The position numbers and the translations under genes are program-made. 64,000 nucleotides of DNA from NCBI GenBank assembly GCA_947359465.1, contig OX375877.1, positions 76,210,698 through 76,274,697 on the forward strand, read 5' to 3'. Of this stretch, positions 33,906 to 44,100 are shown one piece after another (positions within the stretch are counted from its first letter, which is position 1; each line of letters starts with the position of its first letter). Source of the stretch: Metellina segmentata (taxonomy: Eukaryota > Arthropoda > Arachnida > Araneae > Tetragnathidae). The notes below the pieces were generated by a model. It was not told the DNA's origin, made no database searches, and saw nothing but the letters and a program-made list of their open reading frames with translations.

Positions 33906-34223
33906 GAATACATCATCATTTCTTAAACATGGAGTTGCATGCACATATACTTTTTATAGAGGCATTCTACCAACTAAAGTAAAATAAGATAAATGTTTTC
34001 CTTCATTCCAATCAGGAAACAACACTTCCATAAAGTGTTCTATTTCGCTAAAATGAAAAACTACAGCTGGTAAAAAGGCTTGAGTTAATTGAAAACTTCC
34101 CAATGATTTCATTTGGAAACATTATTTTTATGGAATAATGGTTTAGGTTATATTTTTCAATTAGGTATTAAATTTGTATATTTCGTAGCAGATATATTTT
34201 ATTTGGTTTGTCACTCGGTTGAA
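33906..34223. other. Unassigned
   Basis: The part around 34110-34175 (gatttcatttggaaacatta...) is duplicated at about 35320-35340 and 35817-35860. No gene is seen. Confidence 0.45.
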
Positions 34224-34575
34224 GCGGTAATTGAAACGTAGATGAGTATTTGTTACAGACACACGAAAACACATTTAAATAATTCGCCAGTTGACGAAAG
34301 TGAAGCAATTTCCAAGCATAAGTGGGCAAATGTAAAAGGTCTCATTTCATCTTCGGAAAGCACTGATTGGAGTTATTAGGTCAATCTTTGTTTGTTGGAT
34401 TAGGTTTTATGACTCCAAGGCCATATTTGACCATGTTGTGTCAAACGCAAGACAGACAACATTAAATAATGGACATACACTCTCAAGGAATGTTTTGTTT
34501 GAAGGGCAAAATACACCCATGCAGAACAACAAATCAGCCTACAACTCGCAGGTTGCTAGCCACGACCCCGCCCCC
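34224..34575 (-). mobile_element. SINE-2-containing segment, second copy
   Basis: It aligns in order with 30972-32085 without its LINE: gtatttgttacagacacacg, caagcataagtgggcaaa, ctcatttcatcttcggaaag, tccaaggccatatttgacca, caaacgcaagacagacaac and tacactctcaaggaatg. The tRNA-like head at 34510-34560 is degraded. Confidence 0.65.
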
Positions 34576-35337
34576 CTCCCCATATGGAAAATCTGAGCTA
34601 TCTGTCAAGTGCTGCTTAAGACCATTTTGTTTTGTATGACTGTAGTGAATGTTCCAGCATTCTTGTTGTTTGAAAGAATAAGATTCTACCATGCCTTGCA
34701 ACAATCACCATTGTAGTTATAGAAGGGAGATGTGAAAAATTACTTTTGAGTAGGACAAGATACTGACCATCTTTTCAACAATTACGTTTGGTGTATGAAA
34801 ACTGAGTCACTAGTAGATAGGTTTCAAGTTGCCTCCCAAATCAAGCATTGTTTCCAAAAACTCTTAATGTGGTGATTATCACATATAACTTCTAAACAAA
34901 ATAAATAGCTTTCTGCCAAGTTTTTAATCAACAATCACTTTTGCAATATAATTGAAGAGTGAGGAGTATTTTTTAGCTGGGCTCAACTAATGCATGAGAA
35001 AGTCTGCTTTGTATATGCTACGGTGACAATCGGGTAACTTGTGAGTAAAAGGAATATGTTCCATACCCTCCAGCAAATTTCCTCTCGAATTGTCATATGA
35101 GTAAACAGAATAGAAAGGCTCTGTGACTTGCAAGACGCTGTCATTTTCCTTATATCGCAGCCATCCAGCTAAAATGTAATTGGGGGGGGGGACATTATTT
35201 ATTTTATTTTATGGACCAACAAATAGGTAAGCACATCTAAATCATTTTCCATATTTAGATGCAAGGAGGAATGCTTTTCTTCCTCTTCCCAACATACAAT
35301 TGCTACAATAATCCTGATTGTTTCATTTGGAAACATT
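34576..35337. other. Duplicated flank, paralogous to 32.09-32.31 kb
   Basis: From about 35095 it aligns with 32088-32310. G10 is at 35182-35191. No gene is seen. Confidence 0.5.
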
Positions 35338-35351
35338 TTCTTACGGAATAT

Positions 35352-35802
35352 GTTGTTGTTGTTTCTAATGCCTACACTGGCAGACCAGAGGAGTGCCAGG
35401 CCCGTAGAAGACGGCAAGAGGCGAGGGGGTGCGCCTTCCATGTTATTGAGCCCCATTGGGAGGAAGTCCGACTTTGCTCGGCATACATGACACATCCGTT
35501 TTACAGGAAGGTCCCTTTCATACATCCATTCACTCACACATATCGTAATTTAGATACCAATCAGAGGCCGATAACCCTCTGATCAGATACCCCCAGAGGT
35601 ATTGATTTGGTATGGGAACATGGGGGACTTTGTGACCACGACCTATTTAACGTGCCCCAGTCACCATTAGTGAACACGACGGTCTTTAGCCAGGTCGAAG
35701 CGCCGATCTCACAATCATCAAAATTGCAGGCTCCACCGAGGACAGAACCCACAACCCTTCTGATGCGAGCCCGACGCTCTACTGACTGAGCTACCGCGGC
35801 TC
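35352..35802 (-). mobile_element. SINE-4: intact 451-bp tRNA-derived SINE with 14-bp target duplication
   Basis: The insertion is bracketed by identical ttcttacggaatat copies (35338-35351 and 35803-35816). On the minus strand it starts agagccgcggtagctcagtc (A box), continues agtagagcgtcgggctcg, and has a B box gggttctgtcc about 50 bases later. The body contains ctaaagaccgtcgtgttcac and ggggcacgttaaataggtcg, and it ends in ggcattagaaacaacaacaa, a CAA-type tail. The perfect target duplication and clean tail mark a recent insertion. The post-head module also occurs in some SINE-1 copies (50787-51085, 27085-27305). The 112- and 107-codon frames across it are artefacts. Confidence 0.95.
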
Positions 35803-35816
35803 TTCTTACGGAATAT

Positions 35817-36694
35817 TGATTAGTTTATTATATTTTTGAATTAGGCATTAAACTGAGGGAAAATATTTCATTCCAGTTTTCTCATTTGGAATTTTCTATC
35901 AGAACTATTGGTCCAAAATGGACTGTTCCTGATGTTCTTTGTCTTAGAATTTTCTTTAATCCTTCACTTAGCTGAACTGCTAAAGTTTAAATGTCATCTC
36001 GAAATGCAGGGATTTAAGAAAAAGTAAGCCTTTTCACTGGACAATGTTTATTATTTCAATCCAATAGAGCTTTCGTGAAATCGAATGCTATAAAATAATG
36101 CAATATTTCATCGTGAGATTCTGAAACAATGAAGCGTTATTCTAGACGTAGAGAAGTGTAGAATTTTATCCTGCCGGTAAACTTTCAGTGTTTTTTTTCT
36201 TCCTCCATTGGAATATCTATGCAAAATATTCTTGCTTTTATTTATTCTATCGTATTTATAAGTACTAAGTTGTTGTAAAGCAGACGCAAAATGATGCATA
36301 GTTTAAAATAGAGAGTACCTGATATAAAAAGTTATTTTTACTATCTTATTTCTGTTAAATTCAAACATCCTCACAAATAATGCTTTGTGGCCGATAAAAT
36401 TGTGCATCAAAAGTTTCGTGTATGATTGATAACTATTTAGAAGATAAAAAACTTTCTGCGACATGTTTTATATGTGATTGTTACTGGTTTGTTAATTATG
36501 TTTACTTTGTTTTGTTCAATGAATTTATTTGCCCTTATTCCTTATCTGCTAAACAAAAATCTGTAACGAAGTATCAAAAGGCCATCAAAATAGCCTTACT
36601 GTAAATGTGAGATCCAGTGGGCGTCTATCAAAAAACAAGAAAATGATGCTTGAATAATGAAATTGGGCTCCATAAATTCCATATTAAGTCATCG
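35817..36694. other. AT-rich, no recognised gene
   Basis: Two short frames (36108-36299 minus, 36422-36604 plus) have no known motif. Confidence 0.5.
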
Positions 36695-37200
36695 AAGCAA
36701 GCTGAGAACGTTTTACATTATCGTTCTTCAAATGGATTTATTTCAAGTGTCAAAACGAATCTAAGAATATTGGGACAAGCTGAGAAAAACATGTATTTTT
36801 CAAAATCTTCAAATTCTACCTCAAATGACAAAAATATCCAAAGGATATCTTGCTAGTTGAAAAGACTGGATCTTCCAATTCAGCTTCAAGTATCAAATGA
36901 CAGTGGACCATTGAGAAAAACTCTGTAATGGAATCACAAATACTAAAGGAAATGCGAAGTCCTAAATGGCCATACATCAAGATAAGCTAAGAATAACAAT
37001 GGAACTTCATAACCTTAAATGACAAAATGAATGTGAGCATTTGCTCATTAGCTGAGCACAAACAAGCTGAGAACAACTTATTTCTTCCCTTTAATGGATG
37101 CAATTGCAAAGAAAATATTCACAAATCAAGCTGAAAATTATTTATACCATCCATCTCTTCAGATTAAACTTCAAGTAAAATATTCTAAGGTTATCAAACT
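36695..37200. repeat. Degenerate repeat with recurring caagctgaga motif
   Basis: (c)aagctgaga(a) or close variants occur near 36700, 36776, 36984, 37064 and 37129, usually with ttcaagt and caaatgaca further on. Spacing is irregular (about 60-110 or multiples). This may be an eroded minisatellite; the plus-strand frame 36650-36856 overlaps two units. Confidence 0.4.
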
Positions 37201-37811
37201 ACATTGAAAATCACATTTCCTTCAACCTCTACCACAAAAGGGAAATCATTCAAGTTACTTTTTCTTTTAGCGTTTACCATTATTTTTAGGTTGTTGGAAG
37301 ATCTCCCAACAGTACAATTCTGTGCATTATTGTTACCATTCATATATTTTGTCTCACCATTTTTGTTGGGACAAGGGGCAATTAAGTCATCCTTTTAAAA
37401 TGTTTCAATTTATATTTAACTTGTTTCTAAATAAATTACGAAAACTAAGTATGCTATGAGTAAAATGCAAATAAGCAAAAGATGTAAGTTTTTTTGGTTG
37501 TGCATCCATTTTCTTGCCTGTACGATGCGTGTTATATCTTATATAGAATTACAACGGTAACATTTTTTACGCTTTCCTAACTAGGAAAGTAAAATTGGTT
37601 ACAGATGCACTAATGTCTTTTATGGGACCAGAGAGAGAGGAGCACGTGATGGCTTCATCCGAGTTAATATAAAATTCTGACGAAAACTAATACCAAAAAT
37701 ATTATTTAAAAAAACAGTATAAAAAATAATTTAACTATATATATATATATCAAAACCTTATTTTTGTATATTTTTCAACCTTTGTAAATTTGTATTTAAT
37801 TTTTATAATAC
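37201..37811. other. AT-rich, no recognised gene
   Basis: Nothing recognised apart from a short (AT)n at about 37735-37750. Confidence 0.5.
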
Positions 37812-38110
37812 TAGTGGGCTCCGCCCCCTGCTCGCTTACGCTCGCCAACCCCCGGGGATTGCTACGCAATCCCATTTGGTTTGCTTCGCAAACCAACACT
37901 CCTTTTACATATGCCATTTGGTTTGCTTCGCAAACCAACATTCCTTTCGCAGAGTGAAACTATCTGAATAATTCGTATTATCCTAATTTCACTTTCCGGT
38001 CCATCACGTCACAGCGAGGGCTTCGCAACCTGCTCGCTTACGCTTGCCGACCCCCGGGGATTGCTACGCAATCCCGTTTGGTTTGGTTCGCAAACCAATA
38101 CCTCTTTGAC
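37812..38110 (-). mobile_element. Hairpin-rich Helitron-like 3' terminus
   Basis: Read on the minus strand the element ends gggggcggagcccaCTAG before T, a GC-rich hairpin next to CTAG|T as in Helitron 3' ends. Inside are repeated perfect hairpins: gggattgctacgcaatccc (37857, 38058) and tggtttgcttcgcaaacca (37877, 37918; one variant near 38082). ctgctcgcttacgct occurs twice (37828, 38030). The 5' end is not seen. The 63-codon minus-strand frame with a repeated VCEANQM is produced by the hairpins. Confidence 0.6.
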
Positions 38111-38130
38111 AAGTGATTTCACTTTTTTTT

Positions 38131-38690
38131 ACTTTAACACTTAATGCACCCTAAACTAATAGCCACATCAGTAAAAAATCTTCTGCATCTTGTTCCCTGT
38201 ACAATTTTAAGGAAACGATGTTTATCTTCAAACTTTACGATCTGTACTTTGTACTTTCTCGGTAAACCGTCTGAGAACAGAGAGAAAAAAGCTAGCCTTT
38301 TCCCTCGCCAAATAAAAAGAAATCGTTTTTATGGCAATTTAAAAAAAAACACGGCTGAAGACTGAAAATTTGTATGTGTTTTGCTAACTCGCGGAAGAAA
38401 TTTCGCTTCTTAATTTTGACACTTAATAAACCGTAAACTAATAGCCGCATCGGAAAAAAAATCTTAATAATTTTCCAGGGAATACGATGAAGAACAAAAC
38501 ATGTTAATTTCGTTTTTTTCCGATCAGTACTTTCTCGGGAAACCGTCTAAGAATCGAGCTAAACAACACAGTTTTCAATCCTGCGGCGGTAACGTTTTTT
38601 TTTATAGAGATATTGCAAAATGTTTTAATTTTCCATCTGCGTCTGTGAAAAATAAATACTTGCGCCAAAAATATTTTTATGATAGGACAC
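38131..38690. repeat. ~277-bp diverged direct duplication
   Basis: (a/g)acacttaat, taaactaatagcc(a/g)catc, aaaatctt, cgatc(t/a)gtactt and tttctcgg(t/g)aaaccgtct recur in order from about 38139 and 38416. It lies directly beyond the hairpin element and may be its interior. Confidence 0.65.
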
Positions 38691-40424
38691 AGTTCTTCAG
38701 CTAAAATATCGTCCGTTGGAGGGCTCAAGACGTTGAATAATTTTTTTTTTTAGATTTAGGCACACATTTGTAGATAAGAAGCAACTTCCCCTTTTCATAG
38801 AAATTAAAATTCAAACACAAATTTATTCGCCTGTCTGAACGGCCTACTATATGTGTTATTTCTAAGCACACATGTTCCATTTCCGTACAGAAAGCCTGTC
38901 GGTACGCATTAATATTTCAGACAATTAAGTGTCGAAGAACTGACTTAGGATCAATGTGTGGTTTGTGAAAGTGTAAATTCGTATGTGGATTTGATAAAGT
39001 TGACGCGTATTTTTGCAAATAAAAAGTACTAAGGCAAAGTTGATAGTGGTTAACTGTTATCTATGGCATGCTTTTGTCAATATTTTTCTAATTAACTTAT
39101 CCGTATGCATACCTGTAAATTTGTTTCTTATAGAGATAGAGAGACATGTGTGATAAAAGTGTCACAAATACACGTTTGATTAAAATGTGAAAACTGGAAT
39201 TTTCCCTTGGCGTGTAGGGGTTAAAGCGTTGTTAATCACTAGCTTGGCGTTTGGAAAGACCAACATACGGGAAGTTCATGGCTAATTTCGGAAACTGTAA
39301 ATTTTGAGTTGTTTTCGGGTTAAAAAAGGGATTTCTACATTTAATTCAGTCCTAAAATGGCGCTTCGTACTTGTTTTGAAGTTTCTTTCTAAAAACACGT
39401 GAGCGCTTACTATTTCTGAAAGCTTCGTGTTGATGTTTTCGCTACCCATAAACCCGGATAGCGATCTGAGGACACCGCAAACCTCGTGAATCAGGTGGCG
39501 GTTTTGTGAAGTGACTCATCCTCTCTCAAGGTGAGTGCACCACTGGGTTTATTGATTCAGATTCGAAAGACCGATCAGATGTCTGGCATCTAGTTCGGAG
39601 TTCGCACCTGCGAGTTGTGCTGTTACTTTCACACACAGTCACTCCTACCAATAATAAAAACAGACAAGATAGTTCGTAATAAAAGAAAGGAAAATCACGC
39701 ATATTCGATAAAAAGAATTTATTTTTGGTAAAAGTGATTTAATGAATATAAAGTCATACAAAAATAATTCGACAATTTTTAAATTTTAATAAATTTTTTT
39801 TTTCGAAAAATTTATTTACTTAAAACGAAAAACAGTTTAAGAATATCTGACCAAATTAAATTGTGTGAACAAAATTAACAATATTTTTCATATTTTGGAA
39901 AATGAAACACAAATTAAGGAAGAAAAAGTTATTCGTCCTTTTTAAATAATTCTTGCTGCCAATTTTGGTCCATTGTTTTCTGCAGAATCGGGGGGGGGGA
40001 CTCAATAAGCATTAATATTTTCACAAATTTCCGAAACAAAAACTTCCTGAAAACAAATTTTTAGAATTTTTTTTTGTCTACTTTAGTTAAGAAACACTAA
40101 AACGTGGACAAGATAATAAAAAAAAATGGTTTATTTCCCTCTTTTGACGTAATCTTTCAAAACCATCTGAAGGTACAAGACGTGTTCGTCAATAAAACAT
40201 GCTCGTCTAAAAGGTGTGAAATAACACTTATACATTAGTGTCAGGTCATTAGGTGTCACTTTCAAATCATGCATATATAAATGCGGTGAGCAAACCACCT
40301 TGTCCGACCCTAATATGCTCGATCCGATATTCATGTATTCTAATAAAGATGTCATAGAAAGTAGTTCAATCACTCAAGCTTTGACGGTTGAACAGTTATT
40401 TGACTGAAATGAATGAATTAAATT
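38691..40424. other. No recognised gene
   Basis: G10 at 39990-39999. A mildly GC-richer part at 39440-39640 contains aaggtgagtgc near 39528, a possible donor with no recognisable exon. An 80-codon minus-strand frame (40131-40373) has no known motif. Confidence 0.45.
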
Positions 40425-40495
40425 GAATCTACTCAAGTTTGTTCATAATAGGATCAAACTTGAGTAGATTCTCACTGTACTCATATTATGAGTAC
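40425..40495. repeat. Two adjacent perfect hairpins
   Basis: gaatctactcaagtttg (40425-40441) pairs perfectly with 40455-40471 across a 13-base loop. Six bases further on, gtactcatattatgagtac (40477-40495) is a second palindrome. Confidence 0.9.
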
Positions 40496-40917
40496 TACTT
40501 ACTTATGAACGTACAAATTTAGGTTCAATCTTTTTAAGAAGCTATAAAGGGGAATTGATTTTTTTATACACCGCACCACGGCTCAAAGTTAGTGGTCGTT
40601 ACTCGTATTTTGCACTAGTCTATTTTTCCTTCTTATAATCCTTAAAGAGAAAAGACCTCATAAGTTCATACATTAAACTAATATGTGTGTTAATTATAGC
40701 ATAATACGGAGTATTTGTATACTTATGTATACAGTGTGCATGTTAACAAAAAGTTACGTTTAAATTAGTTATCAATCCATGGGCTAAGGAAATCTTGCAG
40801 CGTATTCCAGTATCCCTCAAGTCAACCTTTTAAAATTGTTCCGTTCTGATTTTCATTGACGTATCACAAAATTTTTTATTTGTTGTGTTACAAACACCTT
40901 TAATCAATCTTAATATA
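40496..40917. other. Unassigned AT-rich
   Basis: Nothing recognised. Confidence 0.5.
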
Positions 40918-41245
40918 TAAAGGGTATGTGTGTGTATATATATTCTCTATACAAACCTACACCGTTTGACCAATCCACACCAAATTTGGTACACTTATAC
41001 TTTGGAACTGCGAAAAACATAGGCTATTTCTTTCCTGTCTTCAGACTAATCTGTAGCCATGAAAATTGTCACACAGGTATTCCTAAAAGTGCCCCTCGAA
41101 GCCCCGATTTTAAAATCTAAAGTTTGTTTTTCTGCAATAAATGGACATGGACAAGGAAACACGTTCTACACGTGTATGTGAGTTAACCACAGGAAAATGT
41201 CGCGGTCATATTTGAAACCCGAGCAACGCCGGTTTATTCAGGTAG
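40918..41245 (+). mobile_element. Helitron-like element, short copy
   Basis: It starts TCTTAATATATAAAGGG after A and ends cccgagcaacgccggtttat followed by tcaggtag before T. The interior caaatttggtacacttatac, tttcctgtcttcagact and ccatgaaaattg matches 45028-45743 closely. It is internally deleted relative to that copy. The 64-codon frame is within the repeat. Confidence 0.8.
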
Positions 41246-41258
41246 TATACGATTTTAT

Positions 41259-42027
41259 ACTTGTGTTTTTAGTTATGATTTTGTCGCATTAACCAGTCAA
41301 TAATTCGTCCTACATTACTTCAAAAATTCGTCCTACTTACCTAAAAATTCCATTATTGGAATTTTTAAGAGAGAGAAAATACGTGCAATTATATGAAATC
41401 CCAAAATAAATTTTTAGAATTTGTTAAATTTCATTTAAATTAAAGATTGGTCGTTTAAAATACCCTTTAAGAAAGTTCTGACTGAATCACGTGGGAAGCA
41501 TCGATCTTTGAATGAAATAGTCGGAACATGTAGACCGAGACACTGTCACAAGATCCCTGAAGTGTTGGTCACAGAGGCTTGGAAATCCGAATTTTTCGAT
41601 TGACTATCGTTGTGCAAACTTGTGTTTTTAGTTATGATTTTTTGTCGCATTAACCAGTCAATAATTCGTCCTACTTAACTAAAAATTCCATTATTGGAAT
41701 TTTTAAGAGAGAGAAAATACGTCCTACTTAACTAAAAATTCCATTATTGGAATTTTTAAGAGAGAGAAAATACGTACAATTATATGAAATCCCAAAATAA
41801 ATTTTTAGAATGTGTTAAATTTCATTTTAAAGTAAAGATTGGTCGTTTAAAATACCCTTTAAGAAAGTTCTGACTGAATCACGTGGGAAGCATCGATCTT
41901 TGAATGAAATAGTCGGAACATGTAGACCGAGACACTGTCACAAGATCCCTGAAGTGTTGGTCACAGAGGCTTGGAAATCCGAATTTTTCGATTGACTATC
42001 GTTGTGCAAACTTGTGTTTTTAGTTAT
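41259..42027. repeat. Left array: two ~360-390-bp direct repeats
   Basis: Copy 1 is 41259-41617 and copy 2 41618-42009, followed by the first 18 bases of another unit. Each starts acttgtgtttttagttatg and holds a perfect hairpin aaaaattccattattggaat ttttaa, gattggtcgtttaaaatacc and gggaagcatcgatctttgaa. Copy 2 has an internal 55-bp duplication of the hairpin segment. The copies are nearly identical, so the array is young or homogenised. Confidence 0.95.
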
Positions 42028-43456
42028 TATGGTGTAGGTCGGGTAGAAAAGTGGTTATTTGAATTGAAGGACAGATTCGTGATCTAAATTCCTATATAGG
42101 TTATCAGGATATATAAATTGGCCGTAATTGATAAACATATGTGGCTCGTGAAAGGCTAATGCAAAATCGGTAAGACGTCTGTCGTTTAGAATAAAAGAGT
42201 TTATGAAGGTGGACTCGCCAGATGATGTTCTTTCACTTCCTCGAAGTTGATGATGTGGGAAAACCTGGACATGGTGAAATCAACCACGAAGAAAAGTCGC
42301 GACGCAAATACTGGAGAGTCAACAAATTCTTTATTCAGCTTCTAAGGGATCGCTGGTCACTGTGGTCGAGTTCGATGCCGGTGTTATGGAAGAGACATCC
42401 TTATTTCCCTCAGAGAGTGTCCATGGCTACTCATCAGGGGATCGGATCGACTACGAGAACCCGAGAACGACTTTGAGGAATTGATTATTCAAAATCCAAG
42501 GATTTCACTGAAATCTAACAGGGGAGGATCTGGAGTTGTCCGTGGCTCGGAAGAACAGCCATACAAATGAAGACGCGTTCATTTAACATTGAACGATTAG
42601 AAGTCGTAGTTTTGGGGCGAAAACCGCAGCATACGATGAGTCCGATCATTCTATCTCCAAAAAAAAACGAAGGCGAGAGGTTATCAGTTTTGGAGTGGAA
42701 ACGCCGCAAAGCAAAGGAGTCGCATCCCTGTCTCAATCTCAAAAAAGGAGACGAGAAGATCGTCAATTTTTGGAGTGTAAATAACCGCTGCAATCCGAGG
42801 AGTAGGATCGCTCAATCTCATAAAAAAGACGAGAAGGTCATCAGTTTTTGGGTGAGAACCCAGCCGCAGAGCAAAGGAGTCTCATCTCTCTAACTGAAAA
42901 AAAAGGTGGTTCCTTTGCAGAGAAAACCAGTCCCTGCGTCTTCTTTCCGGGATATGCCAAAAACGAAGGTCACCCCAATGCGAGGGGGAAATTAACGCCA
43001 ATAATTTTCATATACAGTACGCGGGAGAAAGACAGCCGGGGTTATTCCTTTATCCCAACGGAATTTTTAAAAACCTCAGGAAGAAGAGAGCCAAATCACG
43101 CCAACATCTTCCGGTCATTAAGAAGTGTCACGTTGAAGGTTAAGTGGGGTGGATTTGACCTAGAAAGGTCACCAATTGTCCAATCAGGGTGGACAAGGTA
43201 TCGATGAGACCGTGAGAATGATGAGGGGACGCTGTGCCCTAATCAAAGAAACACTCAAACCAGAATTCCAAGAAGGGAAAAAGCCTGAGAAAACCAATGT
43301 ATGCTATCAAGATTTTCGTTGTTAGGAAGCCGGGAAAGGGATTGAAAAAAAAACAACTCTACAGAGAAACTAGTTATTGCTCTAATTTCTTTTCCAAAAA
43401 ATCTGGGGTGGTAGGAAAACAACTATAACATGTGGGGAAGGGTAAGTCTTCACCAC
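42028..43456 (+). other. 1.4-kb core between the repeat arrays
   Basis: More GC-rich than the arrays. Plus-strand frames of 84 (42222-42476), 108 (42567-42893) and 119 codons (42848-43207) lie head to tail in different frames, the last two overlapping. No known domain. With array copies on both sides in the same orientation, core plus arrays resembles a terminally repeated element. No protease, reverse transcriptase or integrase motif is visible, and no primer-binding site was identified. Confidence 0.5.
42567..42893 (+). CDS. Open frame made of 26-residue repeats, function unknown
   Basis: The 108-codon frame holds about 3.7 units. Unit 1 begins at 42594, then units at 42678, 42756 and 42834 are spaced exactly 78 bases, which preserves the frame. 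Each unit runs as basic residue + hydrophobic pair, FW or EW-like aromatic, a basic/proline stretch, then KKxxE (RLSVLEWKRRK..., KIVNFWSVNN..., KVISFWVRTQ...). No family recognised. The frame may be coding or may simply reflect a 78-bp minisatellite. No start context or splice site settles this. Confidence 0.3.
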   Translation: MKTRSFNIERLEVVVLGRKPQHTMSPIILSPKKNEGERLSVLEWKRRKAKESHPCLNLKKGDEKIVNFWSVNNRCNPRSRIAQSHKKDEKVISFWVRTQPQSKGVSSL

Positions 43457-44100
43457 AGTTATGATTTTTTGTCGCATTAACCAGTCAATAATTCGTCCTA
43501 CATTACTTCAAAAATTCGTCCTACTTACCTAAAAATTCCATTATTGGAATTTTTAAGAGAGAGAAAATACGTACAATTATATGAAATCCCAAAATAAATT
43601 TTTAGAATGTGTTAAATTTCATTTAAAGTAAAGATTGGTCGTTTAAAATACCCTTTAAGAAAGTTCTGACTGCATCACGTGGGAAGCATCGATCTTTGAA
43701 TGAATTAACCAGTCAATAATTCGTCCTACATTACTTCAAAAATTCGTCCTACTTACCTAAAAATTCCATTATTGGAAATTTTTAAGAGAGAGAAAATACG
43801 TACAATTATATGAAATCCCAAAATAAATTTTTAGAATGTGTTAAATTTCATTTAAAGTAAAGATTGGTCGTTTAAAATACCCTTTAAGAAAGTTCTGACT
43901 GCATCACGTGGGAAGCATCGATCTTTGAATGAAATAGACGGAACATGTAGACCGAGACACTGTCACAAGATCCCTGAAGTGTTGGTCACAGAAGCTTGGA
44001 AATCCGAATTTTTCGATTGACTATCGTTGTGCAAACTTGTGTTTTTAGTTATGATTTTGTAGCATTAACCAGTCAATAATTCGTCCTACATTACTTCAAA
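43457..44100. repeat. Right array: one truncated, one nearly full, one partial repeat
   Basis: Copy 3 (43457-43703) stops after atctttgaatgaa and jumps to copy 4 (43704-44034). A 66-base partial copy ends at 44100 in attacttcaaa. Orientation and sequence are as in the left array. Confidence 0.93.

Noticed and set aside
35199..35582. Opposed frames of 112 and 107 codons
   Set aside because: They run through the SINE-4 insertion and its flank.
35720..35802. Functional tRNA gene on the minus strand
   Set aside because: A and B boxes are present, but the sequence continues into a SINE body bracketed by a target duplication, and a cloverleaf is not maintained.
37750..37941. 63-codon frame with a repeated VCEANQM
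   Set aside because: The peptide repeat is the translation of the DNA hairpins of a Helitron-like end.
41259..44100. Standard LTR retrotransposon
   Set aside because: More than one repeat per side, no primer-binding site or polypurine tract identified and no gag-pol motif in the core.
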